Position numbers and translations under genes: made by a program
From: CAYMRB01 sp964392615
Lineage (GTDB): Bacteria > Planctomycetota > UBA8108
DNA: 27,808 nt
Direction of reading: 5' to 3'
NCBI GenBank assembly: GCA_964392615.1
Contig: CAYMRB010000077.1
Location: 1-27,808, forward strand
Notes under the pieces: model-generated
What the model saw: only the letters and a program-made list of their open reading frames with translations
What the model was told of the DNA's origin: nothing
The model's database searches: none
In this document: in pieces, positions 1 to 8,145 of the stretch
Layout: every line of letters starts with the position of its first letter
How positions within the stretch are numbered: position 1 is the first letter of the stretch

Positions 1-42
1 GGAGCCTCCGCCGCCGTCTCGGTTCTTGCCCGTCCCGCCCCC

Positions 43-71
43 TTGAGATCCCGCCACCGCTGTCCGATAAT
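43..71 (+). promoter_or_regulatory. Candidate sigma70-type promoter of dapA
   Basis: TTGAGA at 43-48 and GATAAT at 66-71 are separated by exactly 17 bases, the optimal spacing for a housekeeping sigma factor. Transcription would begin near 78 and leave a leader of about 34 bases before the ATG at 112. The promoter also argues against any start codon upstream of 112, because such a start would lie inside the promoter itself. Confidence 0.6.
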
Positions 72-111
72 GCGCGCGGCCTCCCCCCCCTCGCGAAGTG
101 GAGACGCGTTC

Positions 112-987
112 ATGTTCAGTGGATCACACGTTGCGCTTATCACCCCTCTCCGGAACGGGAAGGTCGATGTCGAGCGGCTCGAGGACCTCGTCGAGTTCCA
201 CATCGAAGCCGGCACGAACGGCATCGTGCCCTGCGGGACCACGGGCGAGTCCGCGACCTTCGACCACGCCGAGCACGAGCTGGTGATCGAGGCCGTCGTG
301 AACAAGGTGGCGGGTCGCGTTCCGGTCATCGCGGGAACCGGCTCGAACGCGACCTCCGAGGCGATCCGACTGACGCGCTTCGCCCGCGAAGTCGGGGCCG
401 ACGCGGCGCTCGTCATCACGCCGTACTACAACAAGCCGACGCAGGACGGCCTGTATCGCCACTACGCCGAGATCGCGGCGTCGGCGGACCTCCCGCTCAT
501 CCTCTACAATGTCCCGTCCCGCACGAGCATCGACCTGCTTCCCGCGACCATCGCTCGTCTCGCCGAGATGCCGACGATCGTCGGCATCAAGGAAGCGTCC
601 GGATCGATCGATCGATCGGTCGAGATTCTGCGGGCATGCGATATCGAGGTGCTCTCGGGCGATGATGCGCTGACCTTGCCGCTCATGGCGGTCGGCGCGG
701 TGGGGGTCATCTCCGTTGCGGCGAACGTCGCACCGCAAGCGATGGTCGACCTCGTCGACCTCGCGAGGGACGGCGACTTCCAAGCAGCCTGCAAGCTCCA
801 CTACCGCCTGTATCCGCTGTTCAAGGCGATGTTCGTCGAGACGAACCCGATTCCGGTCAAGGCCGCTGCCGCGATGATGGGGCTCTGCGGCCCGGAGATT
901 CGCCTGCCGCTCACCGAGCTCTCCGCCGAGAATCGCGAGGTCGTCGCGCACGCGCTGAGCGAACTCGAGCTGTACTCGCCAAGCTGA
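112..987 (+). CDS. dapA: 4-hydroxy-tetrahydrodipicolinate synthase
   Basis: This cytoplasmic enzyme condenses pyruvate with aspartate semialdehyde, the first committed step of the diaminopimelate/lysine branch. The 291-residue product has the normal family length and the TIM-barrel signatures in order: GTTGES with T43 and T44, ITPYYNKPTQ at about 102-111, YNVPSR with Y132 and R137, and GIKEASG carrying the Schiff-base lysine K160. These residues sit one position before the E. coli numbering (T44, T45, Y133, R138, K161), so the active site looks complete. The ATG at 112 was chosen because MFSGSHVALITP matches the family N-terminus and because a good promoter ends at 71; the sequence GTGGAG lies about 8 bases upstream. 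It is transcribed alone and converges with the exoribonuclease gene 22 bases downstream. Identification is very secure. Confidence 0.97.
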   Translation: MFSGSHVALITPLRNGKVDVERLEDLVEFHIEAGTNGIVPCGTTGESATFDHAEHELVIEAVVNKVAGRVPVIAGTGSNATSEAIRLTRFAREVGADAALVITPYYNKPTQDGLYRHYAEIAASADLPLILYNVPSRTSIDLLPATIARLAEMPTIVGIKEASGSIDRSVEILRACDIEVLSGDDALTLPLMAVGAVGVISVAANVAPQAMVDLVDLARDGDFQAACKLHYRLYPLFKAMFVETNPIPVKAAAAMMGLCGPEIRLPLTELSAENREVVAHALSELELYSPS

Positions 988-1009
988 TTCGAGCGTCGAG
1001 CGCGGGCTG

Positions 1010-2023
1010 CTAGTCGTCCCGCTTCGGGAAGAACAGCCTGCGGCCCAGGTGCGGCTTGTAGTCGCTCCAGCGTCCCGACGGGGTCGCTTCGCCGCTGAAC
1101 TGCTCGAATTCGGCCTCGATCGAATCGAACGACGCCAGCTTGGCGTCGAGGTTGTCGAGGTAGTGGAACACGATCGCCTCGCGGGTCATCGGCAGCTTCA
1201 GTGCGCCGTACTCGGGAATCCCGTGGTGGCTGGCGATCAGGTGCTCGAGCTCCAGGAGGAGCGCCGGCGGGAAGCCCTCGATCGTCGCGGCCTTCTCCCG
1301 CACGATCGACATGCCGATCGCGATGTGCCCGAGGAGCTGGCCTTCCTCGGTGTAGGAGAAGTTCGTCGTGTACGAGAGCTCGCGGATCTTGCCGAGGTCG
1401 TGGATGATCGCCGCGGCGACGAGCAGATCGCGGTCGAGCGCCGGATAGAGCGCTGCGACGCTCTTGCCCAGGGCGATCAACGACAGGATGTGCTCGAGCA
1501 GCCCGCCCACCCACGCGTGGTGGAGGCTCTTGCCCGCCGGGCAGCGCGACAGGCCGGACGCGGTCTCGCGGTCATCGAGGAGGCGGATCAACAGCTGCCG
1601 CAGCGGCGTGCGCTCGACCGCCTCGACCTCGCGGCGCAGCTCGGCCAGCATCTCGTCGAGGTCGCGGTTGGAGATCGGCAGAAAGTCGCCGAAGTCGATC
1701 CCCTCGGCCTCGACTCGCGAGATCGAGTCGACGATCAGCTGCGGATGCTGCTGAAACTCCTCAACTCGGCCGTCGACCAACACGAAATCATCCACCGAGA
1801 ACGACCGGTAAAGGTCCTCGGTCGCCTCCCAGCGCACCGCCCGGATCGATCCGGTGCGGTCGCGTAGATTCAGCTGGATGAAGAACTTCTGATTCCGCGT
1901 CTGCTTGAAGTTCGATGTCTCGACCAAGAAGACCGTGCCGCGCACACGGTCGCCCTTGCGGAGTCGGGATACCCAAGCGCGATCGTCGGACGTGTGAGGT
2001 GTGGTCGGTGGGGCTGGTTCCAT
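1010..2023 (-). CDS. OB-fold/HD-domain 3'-5' exoribonuclease, YhaM family
   Basis: The 337-residue product joins an N-terminal OB-fold nucleic-acid binding domain (about 26-105, with FFIQLNLRDRTGSIRAVRW) to an HD phosphohydrolase domain. The HD part shows H178 in the helix LLEHIL, the HD pair H208-D209 in IIHDLGKI, H233 in LLGHIAIG and HLIASHHG at 261-268, all plausible metal ligands. This order and the stretch KIRELSYTTNFSYTEEGQLL are characteristic of YhaM, a cytoplasmic 3'-5' exonuclease acting on RNA and single-stranded DNA. The ATG at 2023 is preferred; the frame is open for 25 more codons upstream, but that extension (Arg-rich, beginning MCRKARARD) is not family-like. No strong ribosome-binding site is visible before 2023. 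The gene is convergent with dapA. The exact substrate is inferred from the family. Confidence 0.9.
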   Translation of the reverse strand: MEPAPPTTPHTSDDRAWVSRLRKGDRVRGTVFLVETSNFKQTRNQKFFIQLNLRDRTGSIRAVRWEATEDLYRSFSVDDFVLVDGRVEEFQQHPQLIVDSISRVEAEGIDFGDFLPISNRDLDEMLAELRREVEAVERTPLRQLLIRLLDDRETASGLSRCPAGKSLHHAWVGGLLEHILSLIALGKSVAALYPALDRDLLVAAAIIHDLGKIRELSYTTNFSYTEEGQLLGHIAIGMSIVREKAATIEGFPPALLLELEHLIASHHGIPEYGALKLPMTREAIVFHYLDNLDAKLASFDSIEAEFEQFSGEATPSGRWSDYKPHLGRRLFFPKRDD

Positions 2024-2115
2024 GGCCCGGTATCTTACCGAGCGTTTCCGCACGCGAAAACCGAAAAGGTCATCCCGCGCTCGGGCCTTTCTACACAAGC
2101 AGTTAGGAACATCTC

Positions 2116-2145
2116 TTGTGAGTGTTAGCGCGCGGCCGGTACAAT
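2116..2145 (+). promoter_or_regulatory. Candidate promoter of the HEAT/TPR protein gene
   Basis: TTGTGA at 2116-2121 and TACAAT at 2140-2145 are separated by 18 bases. The predicted start near 2152 gives a leader of roughly 140 bases before the ATG at 2291. Confidence 0.5.
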
Positions 2146-2192
2146 CGGGGCTGCCGAGAGAAAGCGAACAGAATATCCTTCCCTGTCTGATG

Positions 2193-2207
2193 CCAGCCGC
2201 TGGCTGG
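2193..2207 (+). other. Short perfect hairpin in the 5' leader
   Basis: CCAGCC at 2193-2198 pairs perfectly with GGCTGG at 2202-2207 around the loop GCT. It lies within the predicted leader of the gene at 2291, far enough from the start codon not to block it. No known riboswitch motif was recognised around it. Confidence 0.35.
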
Positions 2208-2290
2208 TAAGCGGCACGAAGCTCCTCGTCACCGCCGACGTCGCGCCGCGATGGTCGGCCTCAACACATCGCCTTCCCATCTTCAAGAGC

Positions 2291-4684
2291 ATGACTCCGA
2301 TGACCTTGACCTCGAGGTCGAGAGATCCTCGTCCGCACTCAGCGTCTATCGTCGCCTGTCTTGTCGGCCTTGCCCTCCTGTGCCCCTGGGGCCTGGTAGC
2401 TCAGGATCCGGCCACTCGTGACGACGGGTCGCTTCCGAAGATCGACGTCGCGCAGGAGAAGGACGCCGGCGCGAACGGCGAGAAGGACGCTCAGGGCGAC
2501 AACCAGGGCAAGACAAAGTCCGGCTCCATCCGCGGCTTTGACCGCGGCGACCCGAGGGCGGGGCGTCAGGTCGACCTCGTGCAGCTCCGGAACCTGGCGG
2601 CGCAGACGGGGCGGGTCGTCGAGACCGGCGGTAACTCCGTTCGCCTCGAGTACCGCGGCGGCTCGAAGACGGTCCTCAAGAAGGATATCGAGACGGTTCA
2701 CTTCTGGGAGGAGCGCCGCGCCGAGCAGCGCCTCGACACGGACCTCGTCGTCCTGAAGGACACCGGCCACGAGGTCCGCGGCAAGGTCCGCGAGACGAGC
2801 ACGGCCGTCGAGGTCACGCTCGCAAACGGTGCGCGCGCCGTCTACGACCGCACGCGTGTCGCGCGGGTCGTGTACAAGGACCAGCTCCTGACGCAGCAGT
2901 CGCGGTACTACACGAAGGAGCTCGCCCAGCAGATGGACGAGGCGATCGCGGCGCTCGGCCGTGCGACGAAGTCCGAGGCCCTGCGCGCTCAGGAGGAGTT
3001 CCTGGTCGGCTGCGGCATCTTCGCGATCGGCAAGGTCCGTGCCGCGCGCCAGGCCGTGCCGCCGGAGAGCGCAGCGACCGACGCGACGCAGGCCCTCGAT
3101 CGGATCATTCGCGCCTATCGTCTGCGGGAGCTCGTCTCGACGGAGATGGAGAAGGTCGAGCCGTCGATCTACGCGGATCTGACGTACGGCTCCGAAGTGG
3201 TTCGCGACTCGCTCCTGCGCGTCGTGTTCCCGCGCTTCAGCGACGAGTCCGTCGACCTCGCGCTCTTCCTGATCTCGGATCCCGCCGAGAGCGTGCGTAT
3301 TCGCGGGCTCGCGGTCGAGTTCCTGCGGCGCATGCACCACAACCGCGCCCTGGTCGATCTGCACAACGCGAACGTCGAGACCAACCGCGAGCTCAGCTTC
3401 GTCGCGGCCTTGGCTCTCGCGCGCAATCGGATCTTCTTCGGCGTGCCGACTCTTCTCGGCGCCCTCGGCCTCGACGGCAAGCGCAACGAGGAGCTGCGCG
3501 CCGTCGCCGCGCAGGTGCTGCGGCAGTCGACGGGGTTCGATGCGGGATTCCGCGCCGCCGGCACGCCGGACGCCCGCGCCAAGGCGATCGACCGCTGGCG
3601 AGATTGGTGGTCGAAGAACGAGGCGGAGCTGGTGCGCGGCTCCTACCTCGTGCTGCAGAAGCGTGCCGTGCTCACCGCTGCACGACGCGACGCGATCGAG
3701 CTCTGGAAGACGGCCCACAAGCTGCTCGCGGACGAGAAGTTCGGCCAGGGCGAAGCCTATTTGCGCAAGGCCGTCGAGATCGATCCGACGTTCGCGCGGG
3801 GCCTGTTGAGCCTGGCGATCCTGTTGTACTCGCACGACGGGGGGCCGCCTCTGCCGCCGGAGGCGCCGGAGGAGGTACGCGAGCAGCGCGAAGAGCTGCG
3901 CCTGGCGCGGGTCGAGGAGGCGGAGCGCGTCTTGCGCGGAATGACCGATCAGGTGTTGCCCGATCTCGAGACCGAGGACCGCTTCAGAATCCACTTCGAG
4001 CTCGGCAACGTGCTGCTTCTGCGCAGCAATCCCTCCGAGGCGCTCGACGAGTTCGAGACGGCCTTCGCGCTCGATTCCACGAGTCTGCGCTCCGTCCTGG
4101 GGGCCGCCGAGTGCCATTGGCAGCTGGCGACGCGACGCAACGAGCTGACCACGCCCGAGCGCCGCATCGAAGCCCAGGCGGCACTGCGGAGCTACGAGAA
4201 GAGCATCGAGCTGCTGCGAGCACGTCTGCGGAGCATCCGCGTCCTCGGCGTCGACGAGCTACCGGACCTCGACGCGCTGCCGTTCCGGCGCGGCGAGCAC
4301 AACCGCAACGTGCTGACGATCCGGCGCGAGTTGGAGCGCCGCGGCGTCCGCTTGCGAATGCGCATCGCAAGGGCCTACACGTTCAAGGGCGATCGCATCG
4401 GCGCGATCAAGGCCCTGAAGGAAGGGCTCGACGACCTCGAGGCGAGCTTCGAGCTCGAGGATGCCAACCAGCTCGAGGCCGAGCTGCGGACGTTCCTTGC
4501 CAGGTGCTACGAGGTCCAGGGCGAGAACGCTCTCGCGCTGGCCGAGTACGCGAAGGTCATCCGCGAGCTCGATCCGAACAACGCCGTGTGTCGCCGCGGG
4601 ATCGGGCGGCTCGAGCGCAAGGGGCTGCGCCGCGAGCGCGCGGAATCCAGCGACGGTGCGGGGCCTCGCGTGTCGAGGGATTGA
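2291..4684 (+). CDS. Secreted HEAT-like/TPR repeat protein
   Basis: The 797-residue product starts with a cleavable-looking signal peptide: basic residues up to 14, a hydrophobic stretch at about 18-37 and probable cleavage after LVA at 37. A charged Asp/Lys/Gly linker follows to about 85. Next comes a region of short beta-strand units (TVLKKDIETVHFWEE, then DLVVLKDTGHEVRGKV), an alpha-helical HEAT-like section ending near RWRDWWSKNEAELV, and several TPR units in the C-terminal half, for example FGQGEAYLRKAVEIDPTFA, HFELGNVLLLRSNPSEALDEF and FLARCYEVQGENALALAEY. Such proteins usually act as periplasmic scaffolds, but no enzyme or partner can be named. The ATG follows the weak ribosome-binding site AAGAG. 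The gene converges with the lipoprotein gene 19 bases downstream. Confidence 0.85.
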   Translation: MTPMTLTSRSRDPRPHSASIVACLVGLALLCPWGLVAQDPATRDDGSLPKIDVAQEKDAGANGEKDAQGDNQGKTKSGSIRGFDRGDPRAGRQVDLVQLRNLAAQTGRVVETGGNSVRLEYRGGSKTVLKKDIETVHFWEERRAEQRLDTDLVVLKDTGHEVRGKVRETSTAVEVTLANGARAVYDRTRVARVVYKDQLLTQQSRYYTKELAQQMDEAIAALGRATKSEALRAQEEFLVGCGIFAIGKVRAARQAVPPESAATDATQALDRIIRAYRLRELVSTEMEKVEPSIYADLTYGSEVVRDSLLRVVFPRFSDESVDLALFLISDPAESVRIRGLAVEFLRRMHHNRALVDLHNANVETNRELSFVAALALARNRIFFGVPTLLGALGLDGKRNEELRAVAAQVLRQSTGFDAGFRAAGTPDARAKAIDRWRDWWSKNEAELVRGSYLVLQKRAVLTAARRDAIELWKTAHKLLADEKFGQGEAYLRKAVEIDPTFARGLLSLAILLYSHDGGPPLPPEAPEEVREQREELRLARVEEAERVLRGMTDQVLPDLETEDRFRIHFELGNVLLLRSNPSEALDEFETAFALDSTSLRSVLGAAECHWQLATRRNELTTPERRIEAQAALRSYEKSIELLRARLRSIRVLGVDELPDLDALPFRRGEHNRNVLTIRRELERRGVRLRMRIARAYTFKGDRIGAIKALKEGLDDLEASFELEDANQLEAELRTFLARCYEVQGENALALAEYAKVIRELDPNNAVCRRGIGRLERKGLRRERAESSDGAGPRVSRD

Positions 4685-4703
4685 TCGCGGGGCGATTCCG
4701 ACC

Positions 4704-7226
4704 TCAGTCCCGGAAGTGCACCGACTCGAGCTCGACCGCGGCGACGAGGCGGTCGTCGACGAAGATCTCGCGCCGCACCTCGCCCACATCCGGTGCGAGC
4801 CAGACGAAGCACTTGCCGTCACGCGCGTTGGCGCCCTCGGGTTGGACGCGGCGTTGCGTGCGGACCTTGAGGCACCGAGCGAACTCTCGACCGTCCTGCA
4901 GGCGAACGTGCTGGTCGTACGCGACGAGCTCGCTTCCACACGGCTGACCGCGGTCGTCGTACTGCGCGATCGGTAGATCGCGCTCCGCCTTCGCGTCGGC
5001 TCGGACCGGCAGTCGGAAGGTCGCGTCGCCGCGTTGCCGCACGACCCACGGGCCATCGCGTCGCCAGGTCTCCTCCTCGCGCAGGTCTCCCTCCGTCCAG
5101 GTCACACGCCACGCGTCGTCGCCTTGCGGATCCGGTTCGACACCCACCTGGACCGTGTGCGCGCCGGCGGGGCCGCGGACCGTATAACGCCACGACCCGA
5201 CGCGGTCGAGCGGGAGGAAGTCCTCGAACGCGGCGAACAGCCGAGCGAACTCCGCGGCCGTGTCCTGCGGCAGCTCGCCGCCGGCGTCTCGGTAGCTCTT
5301 CCAGGCTTCGTAGGCCGAGGCGGGGCGGCCCGCCTCGAGCTCGAGCCGACCGAGCGAGAGGTAGAGCTCGCGGCGGTCGCGGCCGCGATTCGCGTCCTTC
5401 CATGCCTCGATCCAGCGCACGTAGACGGAGCGAGCGGCCGCGATCTCGTCGAGCTCGACGTGGGTCGTCGCCAGAAGGGCGATCGTCTCGACGGGTACCG
5501 GCTGGCTCGCTGCCCCGAAGGCGGCGATGGTCTGGACGAGCTCGCTGCGCGCCGCGGCATAGCGCCTGTCGCGGAAGTGCGCGGCGGCGACCGCAGCGCG
5601 TGCGTGCGCCTCGAGGTCGCGGTCTGCGGCCGTCGGGCGCTCGATCGCGCTGACGCATGCGATGACCTCGGCGTGTTCACCGCGGCTTGCGCGATAGCGG
5701 GCGAGTCTGCGGTTGACGTCGTCCGGTCGCTCACCGACGGCGACCTCGGACAGGACCGGGTACGCGCCGGCTTCGTCGCCCCGCGCGAGAAGCGATAGGC
5801 CGAGCCATAGCGGCAGACCGTCATAGAGGTCGCGGGACGCCGCGGGCACGGCTCGGAACGCCGCGATCGCATCCGCATGTCGTCCGCGGTGGTGGTGCAC
5901 GGCGCCGCGGACGAAGAACAGGAACTCGCGCTCCGCCGGGGCGAGGGGGCGCGGATCGATGCGAGCGACCAGGCCGGCGAGTCGCTTCCAGTCGCGTTCT
6001 CTCAGGAGATCGTTGACCGCGCGCAGCTCGGCAACCATGCGATGGCGTCGCGCTTCGGCCTGGATCCGTGCGATGCGGGCGCGCAGTGCCTCGCGGCGCG
6101 ACTGCTGGCGCGTCAGCGACGCGGCGCGCTCGAGCGTCTCGATCGCGCGCACTACGTACTTCGGTCCGCGGCCGTCGAGGATCGCGGTGGCGCGCGATTC
6201 CAGGAATCGCGACCGCGTTTCGTTCACCTGATCGACGAGCGCGGTGACCTCGGGGTGCGGCCCGTTCTGATCGCTGTAGTCCTCGAGAACCGCCAGCGCC
6301 CCCCGCGCGTCCTTGGCGGCGATGAGCCGGCGGGCCTCCTCGAGCGTCGCGGCGAGTCTCTCGGCTTGCCGATCTCGCTCGCGCTTCTGCCGCGAATTCG
6401 CGACGAACGTCATGATCGCCGGGTCGGCGGTACCGCTGGTCTCGAGATAGCGCTCGATGGCGCTGGCGATCTCCTCCTGCGTCGCGGCGGGCACCTCATC
6501 GCACAGGTCGACAAGGTAGTGAAATACCGGCAACGCCTCGGCCGAGCGGTGCTCGCCGGCGACGGCGAGCACCTTGGCAACGGACTGTGTGTTGAGACCG
6601 TTGACGCCCTCCCACGCCTGCGCTTCGAGGAGGCGGTGACGCCAGCCCCCGGGGCGGAGCTTCTCACAGTCGCGGACCATCTCCAGCGCGCGGGTATGGT
6701 TCTCCTGGCGATAGAGCGAGAACGCGCGCCAGAAGCTCGCGTCGTAATCGCCGGGATGCAGCTCGAGCGATGATCGGAACGCGATGTTCGCGCTCAGGAA
6801 GAGGTCGCGCGATTCGCGTCGTACCCGGTCGCTGACGCCGCCAGCGCGGAACGTCCGATCGTCGAGGAGGTCGCGGCCGGACTCGACGAGGCAGCGTCCT
6901 CGCAGATGCCACGCCTGCGCGAGCTCTTCGGGCTCGAGCAGCTCGCGAGAGATCGCGAGCTCGAGATCCGAGAGCGCCGCGCCGAGCTTGCGCAGCGCGA
7001 GGAGCGAACGCGCTCGGCCCAGGTAGGCCGGGCCCCATTCGGGCGCGGCGTCGATGACGTCGGTGTAGGCGATGCGCGCCCGCGTCCACCTGCCGGAGTC
7101 GAGGGCTGACGCACCTCGCTCGAGCGCGTCGCGTTCGTGTTGGCCGAGACCGCCGCAACCCGCTCCGAGGAGGACGGTGATGACGGTGACGGCTGCGAGG
7201 TGGAGTCGGTCGCGGGAGGATGTCAC
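4704..7226 (-). CDS. Large TPR-rich lipoprotein
   Basis: The product has 840 residues. Residues 1-24 form a lipoprotein signal with two early arginines, the hydrophobic run LAAVTVITVLL and the lipobox GAGC with C24 as the probable lipidated cysteine. The body is a long alpha-helical array with TPR-like units, such as ALDSGRWTRARIAYTDVIDA, AYLGRARSLLALRKLGAAL, FWRAFSLYRQENHTRALEM and LSLGRLELEAGRPASAYEAW. The last 160 residues change to a beta-rich domain (WRYTVRGPAGAHTVQVGV, then CLKVRTQRRVQPEGANARDG). The start is GTG, with AGGGG about 7 bases upstream. It lies 67 bases after a smaller lipoprotein gene on the same strand, so the two are probably co-transcribed. An envelope scaffold role is likely, but no specific function is recognised. 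Confidence 0.85.
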   Translation of the reverse strand: MTSSRDRLHLAAVTVITVLLGAGCGGLGQHERDALERGASALDSGRWTRARIAYTDVIDAAPEWGPAYLGRARSLLALRKLGAALSDLELAISRELLEPEELAQAWHLRGRCLVESGRDLLDDRTFRAGGVSDRVRRESRDLFLSANIAFRSSLELHPGDYDASFWRAFSLYRQENHTRALEMVRDCEKLRPGGWRHRLLEAQAWEGVNGLNTQSVAKVLAVAGEHRSAEALPVFHYLVDLCDEVPAATQEEIASAIERYLETSGTADPAIMTFVANSRQKRERDRQAERLAATLEEARRLIAAKDARGALAVLEDYSDQNGPHPEVTALVDQVNETRSRFLESRATAILDGRGPKYVVRAIETLERAASLTRQQSRREALRARIARIQAEARRHRMVAELRAVNDLLRERDWKRLAGLVARIDPRPLAPAEREFLFFVRGAVHHHRGRHADAIAAFRAVPAASRDLYDGLPLWLGLSLLARGDEAGAYPVLSEVAVGERPDDVNRRLARYRASRGEHAEVIACVSAIERPTAADRDLEAHARAAVAAAHFRDRRYAAARSELVQTIAAFGAASQPVPVETIALLATTHVELDEIAAARSVYVRWIEAWKDANRGRDRRELYLSLGRLELEAGRPASAYEAWKSYRDAGGELPQDTAAEFARLFAAFEDFLPLDRVGSWRYTVRGPAGAHTVQVGVEPDPQGDDAWRVTWTEGDLREEETWRRDGPWVVRQRGDATFRLPVRADAKAERDLPIAQYDDRGQPCGSELVAYDQHVRLQDGREFARCLKVRTQRRVQPEGANARDGKCFVWLAPDVGEVRREIFVDDRLVAAVELESVHFRD

Positions 7227-7293
7227 ACGAGGCCCCTGTCGTTGACGGTTGCGAGTAGTCGCGAATTGCCCGGTGGTTTCGGCGTCGTCGAGG

Positions 7294-7956
7294 TCAGTTC
7301 GAGAAGTGGACGGGGAACTCGAGACGCTGGCCGATGTCGCCTTCGCCCGAGCCCTGCTTCGAGACTTCGATCTCGACGAACGCGTCGGCCATGCTCAGCT
7401 CGCCGTCCCAGTCGGACGGCAGTTCGAAGAACACGACGCCACGGTACGAACGCATGTTCGGGCTGACCCGCACGCTGCGCAGGGACTTCGCGAGGTAGTC
7501 GCTCTCCAGCTCCTCGTTCGCGCTGCTGACGGACGACGCGACAAACGGTCCGGGAAGAAGCAGCAGGAAGCTCCAGAACGTGCGCCAGTGCGAGAAGGAC
7601 ACCTCGTCGATCACGTCGAGGGGGTCGGCCGCGCCGAGTCGTGTCCCGTCGCCGATGACGAGGCTGAGCTCCTCGCGGCGCAGGTCGAACGAAGCGTTCG
7701 ACGCGGCGTCGAGCTCGACGAGCAGCTGGACCGGGATGTAGCGATATTCCGGCAGCTCGCGATCGAAGTGCTTCACCGCGTTGCGCTCGCCGGAGAGGTC
7801 GAGCACCGCGACGTGCAGTCCTTCGCGTTCGTGGTGCTGCAGATACGACGAGGCGGCTCCAGAGTCGATGAACGGACGCGCCTCGTACGAGGCACACCCT
7901 GCGACGAGGGTGAGGGCCGCACACAGGGCGAGGCAACGGGTGGACGATGGCAGCAT
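7294..7956 (-). CDS. Lipoprotein of unknown function
   Basis: The 220-residue product opens with a clear lipoprotein signal: R7, the hydrophobic run LALCAALTLVA and the lipobox VAGC with C21. The mature part contains alternating strands (GLHVAVLDLSG, YIPVQLLVELDA, RGVVFFELPSDW) and one hydrophobic segment at about 125-142 (TFWSFLLLLPGPFVA) that could be a membrane hairpin or a buried helix. The C-terminal third looks like a beta-sandwich (FVEIEVSKQGSGEGD). The ATG at 7956 is fixed by a strong GGAGGAA ribosome-binding site 8 bases upstream and by the signal peptide. A longer reading frame runs upstream but lacks both. It is the first gene of a probable two-gene operon with the TPR lipoprotein, which suggests they work together in the envelope. 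I do not recognise the family. Confidence 0.85.
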   Translation of the reverse strand: MLPSSTRCLALCAALTLVAGCASYEARPFIDSGAASSYLQHHEREGLHVAVLDLSGERNAVKHFDRELPEYRYIPVQLLVELDAASNASFDLRREELSLVIGDGTRLGAADPLDVIDEVSFSHWRTFWSFLLLLPGPFVASSVSSANEELESDYLAKSLRSVRVSPNMRSYRGVVFFELPSDWDGELSMADAFVEIEVSKQGSGEGDIGQRLEFPVHFSN

Positions 7957-7983
7957 GGCGATGTTCCTCCAGCGGTCGATCGA

Positions 7984-8008
7984 CGTCCCGCAGCGGGTCC
8001 GCGGGACG
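7984..8008. promoter_or_regulatory. Perfect inverted repeat between divergent genes
   Basis: CGTCCCGC at 7984-7991 is the exact reverse complement of GCGGGACG at 8001-8008, with a 9-base spacer. It lies 28 bases upstream of the lipoprotein start and about 50 bases from the sucC promoter. It could be an operator for either unit or a hairpin in the lipoprotein leader. Confidence 0.4.
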
Positions 8009-8055
8009 CCAGCTCCAGCTTCGCACACAGCGGAGCGCCGAGCATGTGATTGCAC

Positions 8056-8083
8056 TTGTCCCCAATATCGACCGGCATATAAT
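8056..8083 (+). promoter_or_regulatory. Candidate promoter of sucCD
   Basis: A perfect -10 hexamer, TATAAT at 8078-8083, is preceded after 16 bases by TTGTCC at 8056-8061. In such GC-rich DNA a consensus -10 box is conspicuous. Transcription would start near 8090, about 56 bases before the sucC GTG. The better -35 match TTGCAC at 8050-8055 would leave an overlong 22-base spacer. Confidence 0.6.
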
Positions 8084-8145
8084 CAGCGCTTTCGTGTTTG
8101 TGGGCAGGGGTCGCGAAGCGCGCGGAAAGCCCGGAGGAAAGTGCC

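Noticed and set aside
1..111. Tail of an upstream gene at the window start
   Set aside because: A frame ending in TGA at 44-46 would give only a short Pro-rich peptide, too little to support a call.
124..951. Minus-strand frame opposite dapA
   Set aside because: The plus strand encodes a complete DapA with all catalytic residues; the antisense product is low-complexity Arg/Asp-rich sequence.
2339..4117. Long open frame on the minus strand opposite the HEAT/TPR gene
   Set aside because: It is Arg/Glu/Leu-rich with no domain or signal peptide. Such antisense frames are expected in DNA with GC-rich third positions, and the plus strand has a clear signal peptide and repeats.
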